In this document: positions 9,482-18,244 of the stretch, piece by piece
How positions within the stretch are numbered: the first letter of the stretch is position 1
Layout of the letters: each line of letters starts with the position of its first letter
Source of the DNA: Polyangiaceae bacterium
GTDB lineage: Bacteria; Myxococcota_A; Polyangia; Polyangiales; Polyangiaceae
Reading direction: 5' to 3'
Assembly (NCBI GenBank): GCA_016719945.1
Contig: JADJYE010000002.1
Location: 496,001 to 560,000 of the forward strand
DNA: 64,000 nt
Program-made: the position numbers and the translations under genes
Notes under the pieces: model-generated
Seen by the model: only the letters and a program-made list of their open reading frames with translations
Database searches by the model: none
Told to the model about the DNA's origin: nothing

Positions 9482-10075
9482 CTACTTCTTGTCGCCTTGC
9501 GGTGCTTTGCCGCCGGCGACGTTCGTGCCCTTGATCGAGATCACGTAGGCCACCACGGCGCGGGTGCGGGCCTCGCCGAGCGCCTTGCCCCAGGGCTGCA
9601 TGCTCTTCTCGGGGAACCCCTCGCGCACGGCCTTGTAGAGCGCCATCGGGTCTGAGCCGTGGATCCAGGCGTCGTCGGTGAGGTTGGGGCCGACCATGCC
9701 CTTGCCGCCGTCGCCGTGGCAGGTGACGCAGTTCTCCGCGAAGATCCCCGCGCCCTGCTCGACCGTGCCCGGGTTTTTGCGCAAGGTCAGGAGCAGCTCC
9801 GGGGTGACTTCACCGGCCGCCTTCAGGCGCTCGGCCTCGGCGGCGACCTCTGCGGCGTGCCACCGGGCGTACTCACGCGAGGCGAGGTCACCCTGCGCAG
9901 CGCTGTGGAAGTACAGCCAGTAGCCCGCCGCGAAGATGATCGCCCCGAGCAGGGTGTAGACCCACCAGCGCGGCAGCTGGTTGTCGAGCTCGATGATCCC
10001 GTCGTACTCGTGCACGATCGGTGAGTCCGGCGAGTCTCGGTCAGGCTTCTTCGGCGCTCGATCTTTCGGGCTCAC
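9482..10075 (-). CDS. ccoP: cbb3 oxidase cytochrome c subunit CcoP, single-heme form
   Basis: The 197-residue subunit has an N-terminal CcoP region with the sequence EYDGIIELDNQLPRWW and one membrane helix (about residues 36-55). It is followed by one cytochrome c domain with CVTCH and a Met ligand in KSMQPWG. Usual CcoP proteins are near 300 residues with two heme c sites; here only one is present and nothing is left of a second. It receives electrons from soluble or membrane cytochrome c for the oxidase. The GTG start overlaps the ccoQ stop (GTGA), so the two are translated together. Confidence 0.93.
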   Translation of the reverse strand: MSPKDRAPKKPDRDSPDSPIVHEYDGIIELDNQLPRWWVYTLLGAIIFAAGYWLYFHSAAQGDLASREYARWHAAEVAAEAERLKAAGEVTPELLLTLRKNPGTVEQGAGIFAENCVTCHGDGGKGMVGPNLTDDAWIHGSDPMALYKAVREGFPEKSMQPWGKALGEARTRAVVAYVISIKGTNVAGGKAPQGDKK

Positions 10076-10263
10076 GGCTGCCTCGCATTCTCGTCGTCGG
10101 CCAGCGGAAGCGCGGCCAGCGGGTCGAGCTCTCCGGGCTTCTTCCTGAGCGTCACCACGAGCACCGCGAGGAAGGTCAGCAAGAAGATCGACAGGGAGAT
10201 GACGGGCCAGATCAGGAGCGGGCTGGATTGGAACAGCTCTCCCATCATGCGTGACATGGACAT
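10072..10263 (-). CDS. ccoQ: cbb3 oxidase small subunit CcoQ-like
   Basis: This 63-residue protein has one membrane helix (about residues 14-38), followed by the short charged stretch RKKPGELDPLAALPLADDE. Size, position between ccoO and ccoP, and the KK after the helix are as in CcoQ/FixQ, which stabilises the CcoP-CcoNO contact. Sequence alone would not identify so short a protein; gene order does most of the work. Its end overlaps the ccoP start. Confidence 0.82.
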   Translation of the reverse strand: MSMSRMMGELFQSSPLLIWPVISLSIFLLTFLAVLVVTLRKKPGELDPLAALPLADDENARQP

Positions 10264-10279
10264 TCTCCTTGGTGGGCGC

Positions 10280-12631
10280 TCAGCGGAGGCCGGAGGCGTT
10301 GACTTGGGTTGGGCTGGCCGGGGCGGCCTCCTGCTCGGGAGGCAGGCCGAGGCTCTGCATGTAGGCGATGATGGCGACCATTTCGGAGTCGACCGCCACG
10401 GTGATCCCCTGCTCCGCCAGGTCCTTGACGATGGTCTCCGCTTGCTTCTTGGCAGCGGCCGGCGCGCGCTGCACCTGCTCGACTGAATACGGGACCCCGA
10501 CCGCCTTGAGCGCGCGCAGGCTCGACTCGGTGTCCGCGAAGTCGACCTTGCCCGTCTCGAAGTGCTTGTAAGACGGCATGTTCGACCCCGGCGAGAGCTC
10601 CGGCGGGTTCATGAAATGCAGGTAGTGCCAGGCGTTCGGGTTCTTGCGCCCCTCGCGCGCGAGGTCGGGTCCGGTCCGCTTCGAGCCCCATTGAAAGGGG
10701 TGGTCGAAGCGAGAGTCGGCGATCGTCGAGGCGTCCCCGTAGCGCTTCGCCTCGAAGTCGAAGGGCCGAATCATCTGAGAGTGACAGGTGTAGCAGCCCT
10801 CTCGGATGTAGATGTCACGGCCTGCGATCTCGAGGGGCGAGGCGAGCCGCGTCTCGCCGCCCTCCTCCGCCTTCTCCGGCGCGATGAGCACCGCCGGGAT
10901 GATCTGGACGACCCCGCCGATCAGCACGGCGCCCACCGTGAGCACGGTGAAGAGCAGCGCACGACCCTCGAGCAGGCGGTGCCACGTGGGCTCCGCGCTG
11001 CGCTTCGAGATGGCCTCGATGAAGAGCGCGCCAGCGCCGACCGCGACCAGCAGCACGAGAAAGGCCACGCTGGTGAGGACGTTGCCGCGGCCGAACATGA
11101 TGAGCAAGCCGAGGACGACCGCGCTCACGATGACCGGCCGGCCCGCGATGAGCCTCGACCATTTCACCTCGGGCTCGGCCTCCGGCACGACCACCGTCGC
11201 CTCGCCGTCCACGGGGGCGCCGCTCTTCGCCGTGACGAAGAGGTTGTACGCCATCATGATCATGCCGGTGAGGTACATGAGCCCGCCGATGAGGCGCATG
11301 TAGTACATCGGCCGGATGGCGATGACCGTCTCGACGAAGCTCGAGTAGACCAGCGTCCCCTCGCTGTCGGCGGCCCGCCACATGAGGCCCTGGGTCACGC
11401 CGGCGATCCACATCGAGACCATGTAGAGCAGGATGCCGATGGTGCCGATCCAGAAGTGGAGCTCGGCCAGGCGGGTGCTGTGGAGCTTCGTGCCGAACAG
11501 CCGCGGGACCATCCAATAGAACATGCCGGCGGCCATGAAGCCGTTCCAGCCGAGGGCGCCGGAGTGGACGTGACCCACGATCCAATCGGTGTAGTGGGCG
11601 AGCCCGGAGACCGCCCGGATCGAGAGCAGCGGCCCCTCGAACGTCGCCATGCCGTAGAACGTCACGCCGGCGGCGAAGAACTTGAGGATCGGGTCCGCGC
11701 GGACCTTGTCCCACGCGCCGCGCAACGTGAAGAGGCCATTGAGCATGCCACCCCAGCTCGGTGCCCACAGCATGACGCTGAAGACCATCCCGAGGGACTG
11801 CGCCCACTCCGGCAAGGCCGTGTTGAGCAGGTGGTGCGGGCCGGCCCAGATGTAGACGAAGACCAGCGCCCAGAAGTGGATGATCGACAGCCGGTACGAA
11901 TACACGGGCCGGTCGGCCGCCTTCGGGACGAAGTAGTACATGATCCCGAGGATCGGCGTCGTCAGGAAGAAGGCGACGGCGTTATGGCCGTACCACCATT
12001 GAACCAGCGCGTCCTGCGCGCCGCCGAAGAGCGAGTAGCTCTTGAGCAGACCCACCGGGATCACCAGTGAGTTGACGATGTGGAGCACCGCCACCGTCAC
12101 GATCGTCGCGATGTAGAACCAGACCGCGACGTACAGGTGCTTCTCGGCTCGGTTGGCGAGCATCCAGAAGAAGTTGATGGCGAACACGACCCAGACCACC
12201 GCGATGGCGATGTCGATCGGCCACGCCAGCTCCGCGTACTCTTTGCCCTGCGTGAAGCCGAGGGGGAGCGTGAGCGCCGCGGAGACGATGATCAGCTGCC
12301 ACCCCCAGAAGTGCACCTTCGCGAGGGTGTCCGAGGGCAACCGCGCCTTCACCAGGCGCTGCGTCGAGTAATAGACGCCCGCGAACAGCATGTTGCCCAC
12401 GAACGCGAAGATCGCCGCGTTCGTGTGCAGCGGTCGCAGCCGCCCATAGGACAACATCGGGTGGACGTTCGCGCCCTGGAAGGCGAGCTGCAGCGCGACG
12501 ATCACGCCGAGCAAGAGGGCGACGAGCGACCACCCCACCGACGCCCCGACGAACCAGCGTGCGATCGAGTCGTTGTAAGTGATGCGCTTTTCGACGAGGG
12601 GCTTTTCTTGTGCGGACACTGCCGATGTCAT
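10280..12631 (-). CDS. ccoNO: Fused cbb3 oxidase subunits I and II (CcoN-CcoO)
   Basis: The 783-residue polypeptide joins the heme-copper catalytic subunit to the cytochrome c subunit. Residues 1-490 are CcoN with about 12 helices and the heme/CuB ligands visible as H69 (PLHTNAAIF), QWWYGHNAV, GPHHLL and VGHVHSG. After extra helices the CcoO domain carries CYTCH near residue 612 and a distal Met in GSNMPSY. It reduces O2 to water at low oxygen and pumps protons in the inner membrane. N and O are usually separate genes; the fusion keeps both ligand sets. ATG 12631 overlaps the ccoS stop. Confidence 0.97.
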   Translation of the reverse strand: MTSAVSAQEKPLVEKRITYNDSIARWFVGASVGWSLVALLLGVIVALQLAFQGANVHPMLSYGRLRPLHTNAAIFAFVGNMLFAGVYYSTQRLVKARLPSDTLAKVHFWGWQLIIVSAALTLPLGFTQGKEYAELAWPIDIAIAVVWVVFAINFFWMLANRAEKHLYVAVWFYIATIVTVAVLHIVNSLVIPVGLLKSYSLFGGAQDALVQWWYGHNAVAFFLTTPILGIMYYFVPKAADRPVYSYRLSIIHFWALVFVYIWAGPHHLLNTALPEWAQSLGMVFSVMLWAPSWGGMLNGLFTLRGAWDKVRADPILKFFAAGVTFYGMATFEGPLLSIRAVSGLAHYTDWIVGHVHSGALGWNGFMAAGMFYWMVPRLFGTKLHSTRLAELHFWIGTIGILLYMVSMWIAGVTQGLMWRAADSEGTLVYSSFVETVIAIRPMYYMRLIGGLMYLTGMIMMAYNLFVTAKSGAPVDGEATVVVPEAEPEVKWSRLIAGRPVIVSAVVLGLLIMFGRGNVLTSVAFLVLLVAVGAGALFIEAISKRSAEPTWHRLLEGRALLFTVLTVGAVLIGGVVQIIPAVLIAPEKAEEGGETRLASPLEIAGRDIYIREGCYTCHSQMIRPFDFEAKRYGDASTIADSRFDHPFQWGSKRTGPDLAREGRKNPNAWHYLHFMNPPELSPGSNMPSYKHFETGKVDFADTESSLRALKAVGVPYSVEQVQRAPAAAKKQAETIVKDLAEQGITVAVDSEMVAIIAYMQSLGLPPEQEAAPASPTQVNASGLR

Positions 12632-12828
12632 GATCGACTCTCCGGGCCTTTGGCTTCCGACGAATCCGAGGGGTTCGTCCGGTCTCGCGGGGTGTCTCCC
12701 TCCAGCGGGAGGAGGGCGAGCCGGTTCGCGTGCTGGTGGTCCTTCTGCTTCGCGCTATGGGAAAAGAGGATGATCGAGCCCAGGACCAGGCACAGGCTCA
12801 CGAACACTTGCAAAATCAGGACCTCCAT
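12628..12828 (-). CDS. ccoS: cbb3 oxidase maturation protein CcoS
   Basis: The 66-residue protein has one N-terminal membrane helix (MEVLILQVFVSLCLVLGS), then a polar tail, as in CcoS, which is needed to insert heme or copper into cbb3 oxidase. The start at 12828 places the helix at the N terminus and overlaps the ccoI stop by 13 bases. The longer frame from 12906 adds basic residues unlike the family. The stop overlaps the ccoNO start (ATGA). Length is slightly above the usual 45-60 residues. Confidence 0.85.
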   Translation of the reverse strand: MEVLILQVFVSLCLVLGSIILFSHSAKQKDHQHANRLALLPLEGDTPRDRTNPSDSSEAKGPESRS

Positions 12829-15224
12829 ACCGGTCCTTTCGAGCCCAGCGCGCTCGTGACGAGCGCGATGGACACCAATGAAGAGAGGGGCATCAGGACG
12901 GCGCACAGCAGCGGCGTCATGAGGCCCGCGTAGGCGAGCCCGAGGGCCCCGACGTTGTAGAGAGCGGCCCAGCCGAGGTTCCTACGCAGGGTGCGTCGGA
13001 GCGCGTGCGCGGCGGAGAGGCCTGTGCGGACGGGGCCCAGGCCCGAGCTGAGCAGGTAGAAGTCGGCGCGCGACGCGAGGAACGCCCGCCCTGCCGCGGG
13101 GGTGCCGCTGCAATGGGCGGCCTGCACCGCGGGGCCGTCGTTGACGCCGTCGCCGATCATCAACGTGTCCCCGCGGTCGACCTGGTGGATGAGCGCCGCC
13201 TTCTGCTCGGGGGATTGGGCCGCGGGCACCCGGGCCTCGGGGATATCGCAGCTCGCGGCGACGGCCCGGGCTCTGGGCTCCGAGTCGCCGGTGGCCATCC
13301 AGATCTCGAGGCCGTCCGCCGTGAGCGCGCGGACCTCGGACGCGGCGTCGGGCCGCAGCTCCTCGAGCGTCTTGAACGACGCGAGCACGCGTGCGTCTCG
13401 TTCGAAGGTGACGTCGGCGTCGGGGCCGCGCTCCGTGGGCGCGCCGAGCCGATAGACGGCCTGGGGGGTCACGAGCTCGAGCCCGACCCCTGCCACCTCC
13501 ACGACCGTGGCGCCGGCGTCGAACCTGCGGGACTCGGCGGGGATCGCGGCCTTGATCGCGGCCGCTTTCGGGTGAGAGCTCCTCGCCGCGAGGTTGTAGA
13601 GCACCTCGCGCTCCTCGGCCGGCAGCCCGCTGACGGCGCCCGCGTCGGCGAGGCGGAGCTGGCCGCTCGTGAGCGTGCCCGTCTTGTCGAATACGACCCG
13701 GCGCACCGAGAGGGCCCGCTCCAAGAAGGACGCCGAGCGGATCAGCAGGCCGCGCTTGCGCAGGCCGCCGAGGACCAGCTCGTTGGCGATGGGCGTCGCG
13801 ATCCCGAACGCGCAGGGACATGTCACCACGAGGACCGCGACCGCGACGGTCAGCGCGTCTTGTGCGGCGGCACCGAGGGCGAGGTGGAGGCCGAAGCCGG
13901 CCGCGGCGGCGGCGAGGACAGCAGGCACCCACAGCGTGGCGACGCGGGCCTCGAACGGGCTCGCGGAGTCGCCATAGCGGTGGGCAGCCCGAGGAGCCCG
14001 CAGCAGGCTGAGCAGGCGCGAGTCCGAGAACGGCTCCTCGGCGGTGAGCTGGAGGGCGACCTGTCCCGCGTTGGCGCCGCCGGCGTCGATGCGGTCGCCC
14101 GGCCCGACCTGCCGGGCTTCGCTCTCGCCCGTGACCCAGTCGAAGCTGAACGAGCCTGCCTCGGAGGCGAGCGCGGAGACCGGGACGACGTCGCCGGGCG
14201 CGACCAGGAGCCGGTCGCCGGCGGCGATCGAGGTGACGGGCACCACGTGGACCTCGCCCTCCTCGATGCGGCGGCAGAAGAGCCCCTCGATGCCGGCGTC
14301 TTCGAGCAGCTGGGAGCGGTTCTTCTCGAGCACGCGCTCGCGGAGGAAGCGGCCGACGAGCATCAGCGTCGTGAAGACGATCAGCGTATCGAAGAAGCTG
14401 CCCTTGCCCTTGCCCGCGAGGACCGCCGCGAACGAGCCGGCGTAGCCGAGCACCAGCCCGACCGCGATCGGCAGGTCGAGGTGGACCATGCGCTTCGCGA
14501 GGCCGCGCCACGCGGCGCGGACGAAGACGACCCCGCCGACCATGAAGGCGACGACGGCGAGCCCGAGCTCGAGCCACATGAAGACGTGCTCGAGCGAGCC
14601 GCCCTCGAGCCCGGCGTAGCGCGCGATGGCGAAGATCATCGCGTTCATCGCGATCGCGACGCAGACGCCGATGCGCCACACGAGGTCGTCGCTGGCGCGC
14701 TCGCCGGCCTTGCGCCGCGGACCCAACCGGTAGCCGAAGGCGGCGAGCTGATCGGCGAAGGCCTTCAGCGGGAAGCCGGGCTCGATCGACAGCTCGAGCG
14801 TCCCGAGCGCGGGGTTGACGGTCACGTTGCCTGGGCAAGCCTGGCGCTGAAACACCTCTTGGATGAGCCACACGCAGCCGGTGCAGTGCAGGCCCTCCAC
14901 GTCGAGCGGCACCGCGCGCAGGCCGCGTGAGGTGTCGAGCTTCGCGAGCTCGAGCTCGACCCACGCGTCCTCGCCGAGGCTCCGCGCCCGGTCGAGCACG
15001 GGGACGCCGCGGCCCGAGCGCAGCTCGTAGTAGCGCGCGAGCCCTTGGCCCTGCAAGAGCTCATGGACGTGGCGGCAACCCGTGCAGCAATACGGGTCCG
15101 CGGTCGAGGGCGTGGGGCTATCGCAGTGGGCGCATCGCCCTGGGGCGACCTGCTTCGCCCGCGCGACCGTGGGTTGCAACGGGACCGCGAGACTCGATCT
15201 AGCTGGTTCTCGGCTAGCTTCCAT
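12816..15224 (-). CDS. ccoI: Copper-transporting P1B ATPase CcoI (FixI)
   Basis: The 802-residue P-type ATPase begins with a Cys-rich segment (CAHC near residue 31, then CCTGCRHVHEL) and a heavy-metal-associated domain with LHCTGC. It has eight expected membrane helices with CPC (VTCPCAFG), the phosphorylation motif DKTGTLTSG, and a hinge MIGDGVNDGPA. This N-terminal arrangement marks the CcoI/CopA2 group, which exports copper for cbb3 assembly. Met 15224 is chosen because the upstream in-frame extension is Arg/Pro-rich and an AAGGGAAG-like site precedes it. It is the first gene of the oxidase operon. Confidence 0.95.
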   Translation of the reverse strand: MEASREPARSSLAVPLQPTVARAKQVAPGRCAHCDSPTPSTADPYCCTGCRHVHELLQGQGLARYYELRSGRGVPVLDRARSLGEDAWVELELAKLDTSRGLRAVPLDVEGLHCTGCVWLIQEVFQRQACPGNVTVNPALGTLELSIEPGFPLKAFADQLAAFGYRLGPRRKAGERASDDLVWRIGVCVAIAMNAMIFAIARYAGLEGGSLEHVFMWLELGLAVVAFMVGGVVFVRAAWRGLAKRMVHLDLPIAVGLVLGYAGSFAAVLAGKGKGSFFDTLIVFTTLMLVGRFLRERVLEKNRSQLLEDAGIEGLFCRRIEEGEVHVVPVTSIAAGDRLLVAPGDVVPVSALASEAGSFSFDWVTGESEARQVGPGDRIDAGGANAGQVALQLTAEEPFSDSRLLSLLRAPRAAHRYGDSASPFEARVATLWVPAVLAAAAAGFGLHLALGAAAQDALTVAVAVLVVTCPCAFGIATPIANELVLGGLRKRGLLIRSASFLERALSVRRVVFDKTGTLTSGQLRLADAGAVSGLPAEEREVLYNLAARSSHPKAAAIKAAIPAESRRFDAGATVVEVAGVGLELVTPQAVYRLGAPTERGPDADVTFERDARVLASFKTLEELRPDAASEVRALTADGLEIWMATGDSEPRARAVAASCDIPEARVPAAQSPEQKAALIHQVDRGDTLMIGDGVNDGPAVQAAHCSGTPAAGRAFLASRADFYLLSSGLGPVRTGLSAAHALRRTLRRNLGWAALYNVGALGLAYAGLMTPLLCAVLMPLSSLVSIALVTSALGSKGPVWRS

Positions 15225-15644
15225 CGACGGCTGGCTTCCCTTGCGCAACGGCCATGCCACGGGGCGGTCTGGCGAAGTTCGAGCCGGCGCGCTCGTTCGC
15301 GCGCACCGGGTGCGTCGGCGCGACGCGCCGTGCGCGGTGTCCCGGCCGGAGGCGCCGCCGCGCGGGCGGCCGCCGTTGGGCCCCCTTCGCCTCTGGGTGT
15401 CGTCCGGAGGCACGCGGGCGAACAGGAGAAGAGAGTCTCCCCACCCCGCGCGTCGAACAGACACGGCTGCGCGGCGAGCGCCGCGCGACGCCGACCGGAT
15501 TGCAAGGCACGGGCCGCGCTCGCGAGCGCCTCGCGAGCCCCCCGCCAGCGAAGGCTCCAGCGCGCACCCGGTGCGTGCGCTCTCGTCGTGGGGCGCAGCG
15601 CGTTAGAGGTGACCCGACCGGAGGTCGGACCAGCACGATCAAGG
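15225..15644. other. Noncoding spacer upstream of the cbb3 operon
   Basis: This 420-base gap has no convincing gene and carries the expected promoter of the minus-strand ccoI operon. GCGCACCGGGTGCG (15301-15314) is itself palindromic and recurs inverted as CGCACCCGGTGCG near 15563-15575. A hairpin CCGACC-GGA-GGTCGG (15614-15628) follows the stop of the GAF histidine kinase gene and may act as its terminator, though no T-tract is present. TTGCGCAA lies about 15 bases before the ccoI start. No clear FNR-type TTGAT-N4-ATCAA site was seen. Confidence 0.5.
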
Positions 15645-16847
15645 CTATTGGGGGGAGGGTCGGGGCTCGTCCCGTGTGGGGAACCAGAGCCGGATGCGCG
15701 TGCCCTCGCCGAGCTCGCTGGTCACCTCGGCCTTGCCGCCGTGGCGCACCATCGTGGCGTAGACCATCGCGAGGCCCAGGCCGGTCCCCGCGTCCCCCTT
15801 GGTCGTGAAGAACGGCTCGAAGATCCGCTCCCGGACATCGGGCGCCATGCCCGGCCCGTCGTCCTCCACCTCGACGAAGGCGCCGTCGTCCTGGGCGCCC
15901 GTGCGCACGGTGATGGTGCCGCCCGACGAGACCACGTCTTGCGCGTTCGCGAGCAGGTTGACGATGGCCGACACGACCTCGGTCGCCCGCGCCAGCACGG
16001 TCGGTGGGTCGGCGAGCTGCTCGATGACGTGGGGCATCGCGCGGCGGCCGGAGCTCATGCGCGGCTTCGCGATCTGCATGGCCTCGCGGGCGAGGGCGTT
16101 GAGATCCACCTGCTGCTCGAGCGCGTCGGGGGCTTGTCGGCTGAAGTGGCGCAGGCTCTCCAGCAGATCCGTGCCGCGCCTCACCACGCCGCGCATCTCG
16201 TCGAGGCTGGCTCTCGCTTGATCGATCTCTCCGCTCGCCAGCTGGCGCTGGGCGAGCTGCATGTACAGCCCGAGCGGGTTCAAGATGTTCTTGAGATCGT
16301 GGGACACCCCGGCGGCCATCTCCCCGAGCGCCCGCAGCTTCTCGGTCTTCTCGAGGACCGCGCGCGTGGCGCGCAGCTCCACGTTCACCCGCTCGAGGCG
16401 GTCGAACTGCGAGGCCGACGACAGGGTCAACGCAGCAAGATCCGCGATCCCCGCGAGGATCTGGAGGGAGTCGTCGCCGATCTCGCGGGCCGACTCGAAG
16501 ACCACCACCAGCGAGCCGAACAGCGCCGCGTCCGCGATCAGCGGCGCAGAGCGGACGATCTCGAAGCGCTCGCTCACCTTGCGGCAACGCTCGAGGATGA
16601 TCTCTTCGAGCTCTGGACCGAGCGCGTCGGGGTCGAGCTCCCACTCCTCGAACGCCGTATCGTGGCAGCCGTGCGCGGCCGTGATGCGCATCGTCTCGCC
16701 GTCGATCAGCGCGACCAGCGCCGCGGCGGCGCCGACGTGCTTCGCCGCCATCTCCGCGACGAGCGGAACGATGCGCGTTCGCCCCGCCGGATCGGTGGCG
16801 AGGCGGCTCAAGCGGAGCCAATCGCGCAGGGAGGCGTCGAGCGTCAC
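15645..16847 (-). CDS. GAF-domain sensor histidine kinase
   Basis: The 400-residue soluble kinase has a GAF-like sensor (about residues 15-155) and a helical linker. A HisKA box with the phospho-His in GEMAAGVSHDLKNILNPL (about 185) follows, then an HATPase with N-box LLANAQDVV, DDGPGM, FFTTKGDAGTGLGL and a closing strand IRLWFP. There are no membrane segments. It is divergent from the stressosome operon and upstream of the cbb3 operon, and no response regulator lies beside it. It might serve the NtrC-type regulator, an orphan regulator, or the stressosome output; this is inference. Confidence 0.93.
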   Translation of the reverse strand: MTLDASLRDWLRLSRLATDPAGRTRIVPLVAEMAAKHVGAAAALVALIDGETMRITAAHGCHDTAFEEWELDPDALGPELEEIILERCRKVSERFEIVRSAPLIADAALFGSLVVVFESAREIGDDSLQILAGIADLAALTLSSASQFDRLERVNVELRATRAVLEKTEKLRALGEMAAGVSHDLKNILNPLGLYMQLAQRQLASGEIDQARASLDEMRGVVRRGTDLLESLRHFSRQAPDALEQQVDLNALAREAMQIAKPRMSSGRRAMPHVIEQLADPPTVLARATEVVSAIVNLLANAQDVVSSGGTITVRTGAQDDGAFVEVEDDGPGMAPDVRERIFEPFFTTKGDAGTGLGLAMVYATMVRHGGKAEVTSELGEGTRIRLWFPTRDEPRPSPQ

Positions 16848-16907
16848 GGCTCGTCGAAGCTAATCTTGAGCCGGGGGTGACGCAACGTTCGACCTGACAG
16901 GCGCGCC

Positions 16908-16923
16908 AGGGGCTGTAGCCCCT
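16908..16923. promoter_or_regulatory. Inverted repeat upstream of the stressosome operon
   Basis: AGGGGCT-GT-AGCCCCT is a perfect 7-bp inverted repeat with a 2-base spacer. It sits 35 bases before the rsbR-like start and 60 bases from the divergent histidine kinase start. Its position in a short divergent promoter region suggests an operator; the binding protein is unknown. Confidence 0.45.
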
Positions 16924-16958
16924 CGGCGATAACCGCGGTATGCGGCCCGTCCAGGTCC

Positions 16959-17882
16959 ATGCACACCCGATACATGCGCATCCTGAAGTTCGACGAGCTC
17001 GAGCTCGCGAGCCGGCGGGCGTTCTTCTGCGTCTCCGACGCGGATCTCCAGCGGCTCGCCGGCCTGCGCCCGTTCGCGGAGCGTCACACGAAGGAGGTCG
17101 TCGACGCGTTCTACGAGCTGCTCCTCGGGCACCCCGAGACCGCGAAGTTCTTCCCCGACGAGCTCGCGGTCAAGCACGTCAAGAAGCTGCAGAGCGAGTA
17201 CTTTCTGCAGCTCTTCGAGGGGCGCTGCGACCTTCAGTACGTGGAGAACCGCCTGCGGGTCGGCGCCGCCCACGAGCGGATCGGCCTCTCTCCCCAGTGG
17301 TATTTGGGCGCCTATCGGCGCTACCTCGAGGTCTTGCGCGGGTGCCTGTTCGCCGACTACGGCCCCGCCGAGGCCGTCGCGCACCTCGAGAGCATCACCC
17401 GGCTCGTTTTCTTCGACATGTCGGTCGCGATCGACACGTACATCGCGGCGAACGTCGACACCATCGGCCGCCACCAGCTGGCGATCCGCGAGCTGTCGAC
17501 GCCCGTCATCCGCGTCCACGAGCGGATCCTGCTGATGCCGCTGGTGGGCACGATCGACAGCATGCGCGCCAACCAAATCATGGACACGCTCCTGCTGCGC
17601 GTGGTCGAGGAGCAGGCGCGCCACGTCATCGTCGACATCGCCGGCGTGCCCGTCGTCGACACCAAGGTCGCGGACAGCCTCATCAAGACGACCGCGGCGG
17701 TGCGGATGCTCGGGACGCAGGTGATCGTGACGGGCATCAGCGCCCCCATCGCCCGCACGCTCGTCCAGCTCGGCGTCGACGTCTCCACCATGCACACGCG
17801 CGCGCGGCTGCAGGAGGGCATCGAGCTCGCCCTGGAGATGTCCGGAAAGACCATCGTCGATCGCGCCAGGGTCGGCTCATGA
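16959..17882 (+). CDS. rsbR: Globin-coupled RsbR-type stressosome scaffold/sensor
   Basis: Residues 1-170 are a protoglobin/globin-coupled sensor with likely heme ligand His105 in the family pattern GAAHERIGLSPQWYLGAY. Residues 185-300 are a STAS domain (PVIRVHERILLMPLVG start, phosphorylatable Thr235 in VDIAGVPVVDT). This is the architecture of oxygen-sensing RsbR proteins that form the stressosome shell with RsbS. The first ATG has a weak ribosome site (AGG); ATG 16974 is an alternative. The stop overlaps the rsbS start (ATGA). Heme binding is predicted from the sequence only. Confidence 0.93.
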   Translation: MHTRYMRILKFDELELASRRAFFCVSDADLQRLAGLRPFAERHTKEVVDAFYELLLGHPETAKFFPDELAVKHVKKLQSEYFLQLFEGRCDLQYVENRLRVGAAHERIGLSPQWYLGAYRRYLEVLRGCLFADYGPAEAVAHLESITRLVFFDMSVAIDTYIAANVDTIGRHQLAIRELSTPVIRVHERILLMPLVGTIDSMRANQIMDTLLLRVVEEQARHVIVDIAGVPVVDTKVADSLIKTTAAVRMLGTQVIVTGISAPIARTLVQLGVDVSTMHTRARLQEGIELALEMSGKTIVDRARVGS

Positions 17883-18241
17883 CCGGCAACATCCCGATCC
17901 TCAAGATCGGCCGCACGTTGCTGGTGTCGATTCAGGTCGAGCTGTCGGACGCGGTCGCGGAGTCGCTGCAGAACGACGTGCTGTCGGCGATCGAGCGCTC
18001 GGACGCGAAGGGCCTCGTCGTCGACATCAGCGGCTTCGATACGGTCGACACCTATGTGGCGCGCATCCTTGCCGACATGGCGAAGATGGCCAGGTTGATG
18101 GGGGCCGACACCGTCATCTCGGGGATGCGCCCCGAGGTCGCCGCCACGCTGGTCCGCATGGGGTACACCATGGATGAGGTGCGGTTTGCCTTGAACCTCG
18201 ACGAGGCGCTCGCGCTCCTCGGCCACGTCCTCGCGAAATGA
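17879..18241 (+). CDS. rsbS: RsbS-type STAS stressosome protein
   Basis: The 120-residue single STAS domain starts MTGNIPILKIGRTLLVSIQ, the typical RsbS opening. The residue corresponding to the phosphorylated serine of Bacillus RsbS lies in VDISGFDTVDTYVAR and here is Thr58 rather than Ser. The protein is the conserved core of the stressosome and binds RsbT until phosphorylated. Start and stop are set by overlap with rsbR (ATGA) and a 3-base gap to the rsbT GTG. Length is exactly as expected. Confidence 0.94.
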   Translation: MTGNIPILKIGRTLLVSIQVELSDAVAESLQNDVLSAIERSDAKGLVVDISGFDTVDTYVARILADMAKMARLMGADTVISGMRPEVAATLVRMGYTMDEVRFALNLDEALALLGHVLAK

Positions 18242-18244
18242 GCC

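Noticed and set aside
13005..14930. 641-residue plus-strand open frame opposite ccoI
   Set aside because: It is an antisense shadow of a well-supported P-type ATPase, with no motif and skewed composition.
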